DNA of 36,954 nt. It comes from Bacteroidota bacterium (GTDB taxonomy: Bacteria > Bacteroidota > Ignavibacteria > Kapaibacteriales > NICIL-2). Both the position numbers and the translations under genes were made by a program. Under the pieces are notes generated by a model. It worked only from the letters and a program-made list of their open reading frames with translations, had not been told where the DNA came from and searched no databases. The stretch covers positions 1 to 36,954 of the forward strand of contig JAIBAE010000043.1 of the NCBI GenBank assembly GCA_019695345.1, read 5' to 3'. Shown here piece by piece: positions 15,484 through 22,650 of the stretch (within the stretch, counting starts at the first letter, position 1; each line of letters starts with the position of its first letter).

Positions 15484-16905
15484 TTACGTCATCTGTTCTG
15501 CAACTGCTTCTGTTTCCGTGGGAAGGTTTGATTCGCGCCAAGCGTTAAACCCGCCAACTACGTTTATCACATTTGTAAATCCTGCACGCTGCAACAAACT
15601 ACATGCTGTGCTGGAACGGTCGCCACCGGCACAATGTACAGCTACATCGGTTGTACGCGGAATTTCATCTAAACGGTTAGCAAGGTATCCGGCATGGATA
15701 TGTTGCGCGCCTGCAATGTGCCCTTCGTTGTATTCCGCAATACCACGAACATCTAACACATGAATTGTTCCGTTCTGTATTCTCTCGTGTAATTGGTGTA
15801 CCGTTATCTCCGGCAAAATGCTTGGCTCATGCCCTTCGCTAGACCATTCTTCAATGCCGTTTGTATAGCCGGCAATGTTATCCAAACCAATGCGCATCAG
15901 TTTGCGTGTAACTGTTTCAATATGTTCATCACCAGCTACTAATAGGAAAGGTGTTTGGTAATCCAACATCCAACCGGCCCACGTTGTAAACGAGTTGTTG
16001 TTCTGTATGTTTAATGCGCCGGGAAGATGTCCGCCTGCAAAAGCAAGTTTCCCGCGGGTATCTACAATTACGGTGTTTGCTTGCATTGCGTTTTTAACAT
16101 CATCAACCGAGTACTTATGGAGCGTAGGTACTTGTGTAATAAGTGTACGGTCTTCCTTATTTAGCATTTTCATCATGGCAAAGTACTTTGGCGGCTCAGG
16201 CTGACCTTCTAACAATGCAGAAACAAAAGCTTCTTCATCGGTAAACTGTAATGCCCAGTTTGCTACTTTCTCGTAGCCAACGGTTGTACTTGGTATTGCC
16301 CCCAACGCCTTACCACAAGCCGAGCCCGCGCCATGTGCCGGATGAACCTGTACGTAATCCGGTAATGTTTTGAATCGTTCAAGCGAGTGATACATCTGGT
16401 GTGCGCCTTTTACCATAGTACCTTTTATGCCTGCTGCTTTTTCTAATAAGTCCGGACGGCCAACATCGCCAACAAACACAAAATCGCCACTGAAAAACAT
16501 GATAGGTTTATCGGTAGCGGGTGTATCGGTAACCAGAAAACTAATGTGCTCCGGTGTGTGCCCGGGTGTGTGCCATACATCAAACTTGATATTACCAACC
16601 ATAAACGAGTCGTTATCGCGTAAGCCAGCATGCGGAAATGTATATTGCCACTCGCTACCACCTTCATCCGAAGCATATATTGTAGCTCCGGTTAACTCAG
16701 CCAACTCCCGCGAACCGCATAAAAAGTCTGCATGAATATGCGTTTCCAATATATGGGTTATGGTAAGTTTCTCTTTGCGTGCTATGTTTATATAAACGTC
16801 CACATCGCGTTGGGCATCAATCACGGCTACTGTTCCCGTTTTCTGGCAACCAACCATATAACTGGCGTGCGCCAAGCCTTTTTCGTAAATCTGCTGAAAA
16901 AACAT
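15484..16905 (-). CDS. Persulfide dioxygenase-rhodanese (CstB-like MBL-Rhod-Rhod)
   Basis: 473 residues with three domains. Residues about 1-245 are a metallo-beta-lactamase fold of the ETHE1/CstB type: H56-x-H58-x-D60 (THIHADF), His116 (TPGH), Asp141 (SGDFVFVGD) and His191 (HPAHG). A first rhodanese domain (about 265-365) lacks its catalytic Cys (FLLVAGDEH), as in CstB. The second (about 375-465) keeps it (VHCAGGDRSS, Cys425). Family members oxidise glutathione or other low-molecular-weight persulfides to sulfite with O2 and iron, and the rhodanese can form thiosulfate. The protein is cytoplasmic. With the downstream thioredoxin-rhodanese it forms a reactive-sulfur detoxification pair. Confidence 0.92.
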   Translation of the reverse strand: MFFQQIYEKGLAHASYMVGCQKTGTVAVIDAQRDVDVYINIARKEKLTITHILETHIHADFLCGSRELAELTGATIYASDEGGSEWQYTFPHAGLRDNDSFMVGNIKFDVWHTPGHTPEHISFLVTDTPATDKPIMFFSGDFVFVGDVGRPDLLEKAAGIKGTMVKGAHQMYHSLERFKTLPDYVQVHPAHGAGSACGKALGAIPSTTVGYEKVANWALQFTDEEAFVSALLEGQPEPPKYFAMMKMLNKEDRTLITQVPTLHKYSVDDVKNAMQANTVIVDTRGKLAFAGGHLPGALNIQNNNSFTTWAGWMLDYQTPFLLVAGDEHIETVTRKLMRIGLDNIAGYTNGIEEWSSEGHEPSILPEITVHQLHERIQNGTIHVLDVRGIAEYNEGHIAGAQHIHAGYLANRLDEIPRTTDVAVHCAGGDRSSTACSLLQRAGFTNVINVVGGFNAWRESNLPTETEAVAEQMT

Positions 16906-16990
16906 GACTGTATAAATTTGTTAAACTTCAAAATGGTATTGGCAAGTAGGATGCACGAATATAGAAATCGTTTCATTGGTGGTACAGAAA

Positions 16991-17022
16991 TAAAAAAGTC
17001 CGTTATCTAAACGGACTTTTAA
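16991..17022 (-). terminator. Terminator of the DUF2202 gene
   Basis: AAAAGTCCGTT (16994-17004), 5-nt loop, AACGGACTTTT (17010-17020), with A/T runs on both sides, so it could work in both directions. On the minus strand it follows the stop at 17048 by 27 nt. Confidence 0.8.
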
Positions 17023-17047
17023 TAAACGCTAAATACGCTACTGAATA

Positions 17048-17794
17048 TCAACGGCGCTTGCAACCACCCTGTTGGTTATTCCCGCACTGTGCATTTGTAC
17101 CTTTTTCCCACGCTGAATTTACAATCGATGTAAATTCCTGTTGGCTAATGTATTGTGGTGTATAGGTTACACCTTGCGTTACGGCATTCTGGTTAAAGGC
17201 ACGCAAATGATTCCGCGAAGCGCGCATTAGGTTCTCGTACACCAATGTAATATCCTGATTATCCGTTTTAGCAATTTGCTTTTGTAAATCGCTAATATCC
17301 AATTCTTCAATCAACAACCCAACCTTAATAGCTTCTGCCAAGGAAACGTTGCCTTTTTGAATTAAATCATTATAAACCGATTGCAACGTTGTGTTAGTAA
17401 ATACACCAACAGCATTTGTTCCAACTGGGTCGGGGATGCTATAACGCTGTAGTAACATTAACACCGCATTGGTATGTGTTTGTTCGCTGTTGGATATATG
17501 ATTAAACACTTGTGCCCCCCATTTGTTGTATAGTGTTACATATACATCATGTGCTAATTTTTCTTCTTCGCGCATAAATATTAAGCCGTTGCGTTCATCC
17601 ATACTGATGGACTCAAATGGCAGTGCATTAACAGACGTTGAGCATTGCGCCAGATTCATAGATGAATTACCATTATCGGTATTATCTAACATTCCGTTAC
17701 TATTACCAAAATCTGTTGGTTGGCGGTTACAAACTGCTAAACCAAAAACCGCGCTTAACACAATAGTAACCGAGGTTAACCTAATCGTTTTCAT
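17048..17794 (-). CDS. DUF2202 ferritin-like exported protein
   Basis: 248 residues. An export signal of about 22 residues (LTSVTIVLSAVFGLAV) precedes a Cys, so a lipoprotein is possible although the lipobox (GLAVC) is imperfect. A low-complexity Asn/Asp linker follows. The main domain (about residues 60-235) has REEEKLAHDVY, NSEQTHTNAVLML, LLIEELDISDL and ENLMRASRNHLRAF. These match DUF2202, which adopts a ferritin-like four-helix bundle with Glu and His at metal-ligand positions. The tail has CGNNQQGGC. AAGGAGT lies 6-12 nt before the ATG. It sits 89 nt downstream of the sigma factor gene in the same direction, so it may be co-transcribed with it or be one of its targets. Confidence 0.85.
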   Translation of the reverse strand: MKTIRLTSVTIVLSAVFGLAVCNRQPTDFGNSNGMLDNTDNGNSSMNLAQCSTSVNALPFESISMDERNGLIFMREEEKLAHDVYVTLYNKWGAQVFNHISNSEQTHTNAVLMLLQRYSIPDPVGTNAVGVFTNTTLQSVYNDLIQKGNVSLAEAIKVGLLIEELDISDLQKQIAKTDNQDITLVYENLMRASRNHLRAFNQNAVTQGVTYTPQYISQQEFTSIVNSAWEKGTNAQCGNNQQGGCKRR

Positions 17795-17823
17795 AGTTGT
17801 ACTCCTTATATAATGAACATCGT

Positions 17824-17841
17824 GGTGAACTGTTGTTCACC
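17824..17841 (-). promoter_or_regulatory. Hairpin/inverted repeat between the sigma factor and DUF2202 genes
   Basis: GGTGAAC-TGTT-GTTCACC, a 7-bp perfect inverted repeat 30 nt before the DUF2202 start. It could be an operator or a leader hairpin; no T run follows. Confidence 0.35.
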
Positions 17842-17883
17842 AAATTAGATGCAACAAAAAGAAGCACGGTTGAAGGAATGTAA

Positions 17884-18471
17884 TTAAGGTTTAAACTTCT
17901 TTAATTCCTCGCGCATAAACAAGCGTGCGCGGTGCAGACGGGACTTTAAGGCGGCAACACTAATATTCAATGCTACAGCAGCTTCTTCGCTCGAAACCTT
18001 CTCAATATCACGCAACACAAATGGTAAGCGGTAATCAATCGGAAGTTTCAGAACAGCTTTATCAAACGCATCCTGAAATTCCTTGGAAATCATTTCATCC
18101 TCGGGCGAGGGCATTACGGTTTCGTAATAGGCATCAAGTTCAGTTTCACCGTCATCAAATTCGTCAACCGAAATAGTTGCCAGTTGTAGTTTCGATTGGC
18201 GGTTATGCATTTGGCAGTTGTTCACAACAATGGAATACAACCATGTGCTAAACTTTGCTTCTCCGTTGTACTGGCTAATCTTTCGGAAAACATTCACAAA
18301 CGTATCCTGCACAATTTCCTCTGCGTAATCTTTATTGTGGCAAACATTAAACGAGAAATTGTAAATCATTTGTTTGTAGCGTCGTGCAAGTTCGGTAAAT
18401 GCGGGCTCATCGCCTTGTTTAGCAAGTTCAATTAAGGTGGTATCGTCGGTGTTTAAAAGTGTGGTGTTCAT
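17884..18471 (-). CDS. ECF-type RNA polymerase sigma factor
   Basis: 195 residues of the RpoE/ECF class. Region 2 runs over about residues 25-92 (FTELARRYKQMIYNF, DYAEEIVQDTFVNVFRKI, FSTWLYSIVVNNC) and region 4 over about 138-190 (LPIDYRLPFVLRDIEKVSSE, then EAAVALNISVAALKSRLHRAR). The linker between is long and acidic (DEFDDGETELDAYYETVMPS). No anti-sigma factor gene is adjacent on either side, so its control is not visible here. A TATATTTG box lies 26 nt upstream of the start. Confidence 0.93.
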   Translation of the reverse strand: MNTTLLNTDDTTLIELAKQGDEPAFTELARRYKQMIYNFSFNVCHNKDYAEEIVQDTFVNVFRKISQYNGEAKFSTWLYSIVVNNCQMHNRQSKLQLATISVDEFDDGETELDAYYETVMPSPEDEMISKEFQDAFDKAVLKLPIDYRLPFVLRDIEKVSSEEAAVALNISVAALKSRLHRARLFMREELKKFKP

Positions 18472-18496
18472 ATTATACTATAAAAGAATGTGGCTA

Positions 18497-18527
18497 CAAA
18501 TATACGGTGTTTCCCGCCTCTGCCGAA
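18497..18527 (-). promoter_or_regulatory. Probable promoter of the sigma factor gene
   Basis: On the minus strand: TTCG (18527-18524), 19-nt spacer, TATATTTG (18504-18497). The -7 box is perfect; the -33 box matches three of four and falls inside a family A repeat, so the repeat may supply it. Confidence 0.45.
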
Positions 18528-18638
18528 GCAATCGTTCTGCACGCCAACCCGGTGCGAACCGTTCCTTCTGCGCCGCTGTAACGGTTGGGACGGACAGGGT
18601 TGCCGCGCACACGCGGCCGCTTCGGCAGGGGAGGGAAC
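18509..18638. repeat. Two family A repeats in inverted tandem
   Basis: A minus-oriented copy (18511-about 18578; TTCCCGCCTCTGCCGAAGC ... CCAACCCGGTGCGAACC) is followed directly by a plus-oriented diverged copy (18580-18638; GGACAGGGTTGCCGCGCAC ... CGCTTCGGCAGGGGAGGGAA). Together they make a long imperfect palindrome. They occupy most of the 18472-18772 gap between divergent genes. Confidence 0.65.
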
Positions 18639-18772
18639 CATTACTCTATTGCTGTACCCCGTTACTCTACAAAATCACTACATCCATAAAAAATAATAGT
18701 ATTGGTTGCTGTGTATCGGCTATGTTCGCGCTCAAGTACGTATATCTATTTATCTGTAACGGAGTAACCTCT

Positions 18773-19981
18773 ATGCATAAATTGCTTCTTTTTGCTATTG
18801 CTATTAGCTGTGTAACGTTTACACTTCAGGCACAACAGCCGGTTGGTATAACATTAACACAATCCAACCATACAGTAGTTGCCGGTAATTACATGAATTA
18901 CTTTTTTAACGGTTTCCCGTTAACATTACAATTAGGGCAAAGCCAAACATGGGAACTCAATAAAACGTTTATGGTAACAAGCGGAGTAAATCAAGCATTT
19001 AATACGTATGTAGAGAGCACTAATTCACAATATCCGGGTGCGCTTAGTCAGCCCGATATATTTGAGGTTCTTGCCGCACAACGTGGGTATAACTACGATG
19101 CATATTACAAACAATCGGCAGATGGATTTGCAGAGATTGCCAATGTTGTTAGCATAGATAACGCTTGGTCAATTTCCGATTTAACAGGTGGCTCGGCAGA
19201 TACACTCTACATGCCCAAGCAAACAATTCTAATGTCGGCACCGCGCACGGTTGTGCATTATCCCGCATCGTACGGAACGACGTGGCAATCGGCTTACCGC
19301 AGAGTAACCAATGCTAAGATTACGGTTGCAGCATTTGGGTTAAATCAGGCAACAATTTCTAAAGCATCAAATTTTGTAATTACCGATTCCGTTGTTGCCG
19401 ATGGCTCCATGCGCGTGCCTATGGATAACGGACTTAAAAGCAAGCCGTACAATGTACTGTTAGTAAAACGCAAAACAATCCGCCAGGACAGTATTTACCT
19501 AAACGGCATGCCGGCACCGGAGTTAATGCTTGCCGCTTTTGGCTTAACACAAGGCACACGCGATACTACTTATAAAATTATTGCGTGGCGCGCAGAAAGC
19601 GTAAACTACATGGCATTCTTTAACTATAACCACGATAACACCTACACCAATTACGATGCTGCATACATAAACGGAAGCGGCGTTGAGCCCGATATACAAA
19701 GTTCCGTACTTGGCGAAGTTGTACCAAATGCAACGGCAACACCAAACCCAACAAACGATGTTGTAAACATTGGTCTGCAAAAAACAAACGATGCTCCATT
19801 ACATGTAGAACTCTATTCTGCCTTGGGCCAAAAAGTACACAGCATAATGTTCTCTGCGCCATGTGGCGATATCACCATTCCGGTATTTGTACACACATTG
19901 CCTAACGGTGCGTATCGTGCAATCATTCGCGGTGAAGATAACAACATACTCCGCACAGCAAGCTTTGTTGTAGCTAAGTAA
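18773..19981 (+). CDS. Secreted protein with type IX sorting domain
   Basis: 402 residues from the ATG at 18773, chosen because a good signal peptide begins there (MHKLLLFAIAISCVTFTLQA, cut before QQP) and GGAG precedes it; the frame stays open upstream through repeat DNA that is unlikely to be coding. The central 300 residues are rich in Asn, Thr, Tyr and Ala and match no family I know. Residues about 322-402 form a Por secretion sorting domain (TATPNPTNDVVNI, YSALGQKV, GAYRAIIRG, ASFVVAK). The protein should cross the outer membrane through the type IX system and be anchored or released. A terminator follows. Confidence 0.8.
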   Translation: MHKLLLFAIAISCVTFTLQAQQPVGITLTQSNHTVVAGNYMNYFFNGFPLTLQLGQSQTWELNKTFMVTSGVNQAFNTYVESTNSQYPGALSQPDIFEVLAAQRGYNYDAYYKQSADGFAEIANVVSIDNAWSISDLTGGSADTLYMPKQTILMSAPRTVVHYPASYGTTWQSAYRRVTNAKITVAAFGLNQATISKASNFVITDSVVADGSMRVPMDNGLKSKPYNVLLVKRKTIRQDSIYLNGMPAPELMLAAFGLTQGTRDTTYKIIAWRAESVNYMAFFNYNHDNTYTNYDAAYINGSGVEPDIQSSVLGEVVPNATATPNPTNDVVNIGLQKTNDAPLHVELYSALGQKVHSIMFSAPCGDITIPVFVHTLPNGAYRAIIRGEDNNILRTASFVVAK

Positions 19982-20007
19982 TGTTTCATTTCAGGTAACA
20001 CAAGTAC

Positions 20008-20043
20008 AAAGGGATGCGTGTTATACGTATCCCTTTTGTGTTT
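20008..20043 (+). terminator. Terminator of the 18773 gene
   Basis: A 12-bp stem with one G-T pair, AAAGGGATGCGT with ACGTATCCCTTT, a 5-nt loop, then TGTGTTT. It lies 26 nt after the stop and runs directly into a family A repeat. Confidence 0.75.
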
Positions 20044-20110
20044 CCCGCCACAGCCGAAGCGCAACCGCACCAGCGCGCCAACCCGGTGCGAGCCAAGCGT
20101 TGTGCGGCGC
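20041..20110 (-). repeat. Family A dispersed repeat, copy 5
   Basis: TTTCCCGCCACAGCCGAAGCG ends the unit read on the plus strand, then GCGCGCCAACCCGGTGCGAG and CGTTGTGCGGCGC. It is in the minus orientation relative to the 8431 copy. Confidence 0.65.
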
Positions 20111-20133
20111 ATTCAATTACAGCATAAGGAGAT

Positions 20134-20256
20134 GTAACCGCAAAGTGCGCAAAGGTTTTCGCAAAGGGCACAGAGGTTTGCATTGTGGTAACCAATCAAT
20201 CTATGCAAGATACCTTTGCGGTACTCTGCGCCGGACATAGCGTACTTTGCGGTTAC
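20134..20256. repeat. Family C palindromic element (123 bp)
   Basis: The ends GTAACCGCAAAGTGCGC and GCGTACTTTGCGGTTAC are inverted repeats with one mismatch in 17. Inside, further CGCAAAG/CTTTGCG blocks are also inverted about the centre. It is non-coding and lies between the sorting-domain gene and the Tat-exported aminotransferase. Confidence 0.7.
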
Positions 20257-20380
20257 ATTATCACAACTTTCCGCAAAGTGAAATCCATAGTTTGTGTATT
20301 TGTAGAAACTGTAAATAACGATTTACCATTGTTATGTAGTTGTGGTTCTTTCCTGCACATTGTGGCTGTTTTGTAGTTGC

Positions 20381-20405
20381 GGTTTGGCGCGGTCCGGTGA
20401 TAGCA
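20381..20405 (-). repeat. Family B repeat end, solo copy
   Basis: GGTTTGGCGCGGTCCGGTGA followed by TAGCA is the inverted right end of a family B element; no partner end was identified. It lies 68 nt before the aminotransferase start. Confidence 0.45.
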
Positions 20406-20472
20406 GAAAATACTTATTGCAGAATACACCACGGCTGTGTAGTTTACAACGCATATATTTTTAGGGGACATA

Positions 20473-21777
20473 ATGAGAACTAACCGTCGTGCATTTTTGC
20501 AGGCACTTGCCGGAACAGGCGTAGCAACATTAAACACACGTGCAGTTGCATCGGTACTGCAACAACTATCTATAGTTTCACCCGCAACCACGCCGCAAGA
20601 GCTTGCCGCCGATGAATCTTTCTGGCTGAACATACAGCAGGCGTACGATGTTGACCGCAGTATTATAAACCTGAACAACGGTGGTGTTAGCCCTGCTCCG
20701 CGCGTGGTTATAGATGCACTAAAACAAAATATAGATTACTCTAATACCGCGCCAAGCTACGTAATGTGGCGGCATCAGGAACCAAACGTAGAACACATCC
20801 GCAGCGGAATTGCACGGATGTTTGGCGTAAGCGCCGATGAAATTGCTATTACCCGCAATGCAAGCGAATCGTTAGAGAATGTGCAGTTTGGTTTGAGCTT
20901 AAAAACAGGCGACGAAGTAATAACAACATCGCAAGATTACCCACGCATGATTACCACGTGGGAGCAACGCGTCCGCCGCGATGGCATTGTGTTAAAGAAA
21001 GTAGATTACCCAACACCGCTTATCAATCACGATGATTACGTTAACGCCATAGAAAAAGCGATAACACCCAGAACCCGCGTAATACATATATCGCACGTGT
21101 GTTTTATGACGGGACAAATACTTCCCGTGCAACGCATAACAAAACTTGCACGAAGCAAAAACATAGAATGTATTGTAGATGGCGCGCACGCATTCTCGCA
21201 GTTTCCGTTTACGCAACAAGATTTAGATTGCGATTACTACGGATGCAGTCTGCACAAATGGCTAACAGGTCCGCTTGGTACGGGCTTTTTGTATGTACGC
21301 AAAGAGAAAATTAAAAGCGTGTGGCCGTTAATGGCAGCACCGCCCGAGTTAGATGAAAACATCCGCAAGTTCGAGGAAATTGGAACGCACCCCGCCGCAC
21401 TGCACAATGCACTTGGCGCAGCTATTATGTTTAACGAAAGCTTAGGGTTAGAGCGCAAAGCAGCACGCCTGCGTTGGTTGCACCACCGTTGGGCAGACCG
21501 CTTAAAGAAGTACGACAACGTACGCTTCATGAGCAACCTTTCCAACGAAGAAAACTGGTGTGGAATTCTTGTAGTTAACATCGAAGGCACCGATCTAAAC
21601 AAAGTTCAATCGTATTTATTCGATAAACACCGCATCTTTACCGTTGGTATTACTCATGCACAGTTTAAGGGTTTGCGCATTACGCCAACTATGTACACAC
21701 GCGCCACCGAAGTTGATATGTTTGCCGATGAAATGGAACGTATAGCTCAGGGCAAAGTGCCGGAAGTAAAAGGGTAG
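20473..21777 (+). CDS. Tat-exported class V PLP-dependent aminotransferase
   Basis: 434 residues. The N-terminus carries a twin-arginine motif (TNRRAFLQ) followed by a mildly hydrophobic stretch (ALAGTGVATL) and an A-V-A cleavage region near residue 26, so export through Tat is likely. The rest is a class V enzyme: INLNNGGVSPAP, NASESLENVQ for the phosphate loop, VDGAHAFSQ with Asp236 and His239, and LHKWLTGPLGTGF with Schiff-base Lys262. Tat export suits a protein that must bind PLP before leaving the cytoplasm. Relatives include isopenicillin-N-epimerase-like enzymes and cysteine desulfurase-type lyases; the substrate is unknown. It is monocistronic, flanked by repeats, and a cytoplasmic paralogue lies at 9034. 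Confidence 0.88.
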   Translation: MRTNRRAFLQALAGTGVATLNTRAVASVLQQLSIVSPATTPQELAADESFWLNIQQAYDVDRSIINLNNGGVSPAPRVVIDALKQNIDYSNTAPSYVMWRHQEPNVEHIRSGIARMFGVSADEIAITRNASESLENVQFGLSLKTGDEVITTSQDYPRMITTWEQRVRRDGIVLKKVDYPTPLINHDDYVNAIEKAITPRTRVIHISHVCFMTGQILPVQRITKLARSKNIECIVDGAHAFSQFPFTQQDLDCDYYGCSLHKWLTGPLGTGFLYVRKEKIKSVWPLMAAPPELDENIRKFEEIGTHPAALHNALGAAIMFNESLGLERKAARLRWLHHRWADRLKKYDNVRFMSNLSNEENWCGILVVNIEGTDLNKVQSYLFDKHRIFTVGITHAQFKGLRITPTMYTRATEVDMFADEMERIAQGKVPEVKG

Positions 21778-21781
21778 TTTC

Positions 21782-21900
21782 TGCTATCGCATCGCGGCAC
21801 CAAACGTTTTGTACAATACTGCGTTGTTCTGCCGGAGATAACCTCTGTTACCAAACAACGGCTATCGTGGATTTCTGTAACCGCGAATAACACGAATCAA
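21782..21900 (+). repeat. Family B repeat, near-complete copy
   Basis: Begins TGCTATCGCATCGCGGCACC 5 nt after the aminotransferase stop and contains ACAACGGCTATCGTGGATTT and TAACCGCGAATAACACGAAT, shared with the copy at 825. The right end is not clearly defined. Confidence 0.6.
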
Positions 21901-21910
21901 TACAGATAAG

Positions 21911-21979
21911 TGCTCGTAAGGTGCGCAGGAATGAATATTGCGTTCGAAGTATTTAACCTTAGCGTTCTTTGTGTGAACT
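21911..21979. repeat. Family C-like inverted repeat, degenerate
   Basis: GCTCGTAAGGTGCGCAGG on the left is inverted relative to CTTAGCGTTCTTTGTGTGAA on the right, as in the neighbouring element at 21996, but with more mismatches. Confidence 0.5.
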
Positions 21980-21995
21980 CTTCTTTTCAATTATT

Positions 21996-22086
21996 GCTCG
22001 CAAGGTACGCAAGGGTTTCGGATAAAGGTTCGCAAGGATGAACGTGGCCCACGTGGTATTGTACCTTTGCGTACTTTGCGTGAACC
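21996..22086. repeat. Family C palindromic element abutting the DUF4279 gene
   Basis: GCTCGCAAGGTACGCAAGGG and the inverted ACCTTTGCGTACTTTGCGTG form the arms; the centre has CCACGTGG. Its right end touches the stop codon of the minus-strand gene. Confidence 0.6.
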
Positions 22087-22535
22087 TACCCGGAAGAACT
22101 GACACTATTACAAGTTTCTAAAGAATTGAACCTATAAATATCAACGTCTATTGTTGTTTGTGTTCGATAAAGAAATTCAATTGTTCTTAAATCGTGTCCT
22201 AAAGCCGGAGTAGATTGCAATTGATTGATGTCAACATATAACACAATTTCTAAAACAGATATAAGGTTGTATTCTTCTTTAAGTGTATTAATTGTTTCAA
22301 TGTAATCGAAAAGCATATCAACAATCTGGTTAACTACGTTTTCAATCAATAAATACTCTATACCTTTTTCAGTCGAGATTTCCCAATAAGAAAAATCTCT
22401 GTAAGGCTTAGCAGAACCTGCATCACCTTTCCTCCATGATTGTGTAGGAGTAATCCTAAGTCGGTCAGTTATCAATTGTGGATTGAAATCATCACCCTTT
22501 AGTGCAAAATAGACGTATGTATTTCCTTGGTTCAT
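22086..22535 (-). CDS. DUF4279 protein
   Basis: 149 residues, cytoplasmic. The N-terminal block NTYVYFALKGDDFNPQLITD, then RLRITPTQSWRKGD, is the signature of DUF4279, and the rest of the family (SYWEISTE, LISVLEIVLYVDINQ, FLYRTQTTIDVDIYRF) is also recognisable. The function is unknown; members often occur as lone accessory genes. The gene is AT-rich and lies between repeat elements, which suggests an acquired or mobile neighbourhood. The last residues before the stop (SSSG) border the family C repeat. Confidence 0.85.
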   Translation of the reverse strand: MNQGNTYVYFALKGDDFNPQLITDRLRITPTQSWRKGDAGSAKPYRDFSYWEISTEKGIEYLLIENVVNQIVDMLFDYIETINTLKEEYNLISVLEIVLYVDINQLQSTPALGHDLRTIEFLYRTQTTIDVDIYRFNSLETCNSVSSSG

Positions 22536-22592
22536 TGAAAATGTAATTCTAAAACACTAGTACTTTTATTAACTGCGAAGCACAAAGGGTAG

Positions 22593-22643
22593 TCCCCGCC
22601 TGTGTGACGGCGCACAAGGCACGCTTCGGCAGAGGCGGGGAAC
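22593..22643 (+). repeat. Family A variant with inverted ends
   Basis: TCCCCGCCTGTGTGACGGCG, then CACAAGGCACGCTTCGGCAG and AGGCGGGGA. The ends pair (CCCCGCCT with AGGCGGGG), so it may fold as a hairpin just after the stop of the minus-strand gene at 22651. Confidence 0.5.
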
Positions 22644-22650
22644 CAATGGA

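Noticed and set aside
15287..15541. Minus-strand open frame of 84 residues between the thioredoxin-rhodanese and persulfide dioxygenase genes
   Set aside because: It overlaps both neighbours in another frame, its composition is not protein-like and there is no ribosome binding site.
18437..18772. Long N-terminal extension of the sorting-domain gene
   Set aside because: The extension translates through two family A repeats, while a good signal peptide and GGAG support the ATG at 18773.
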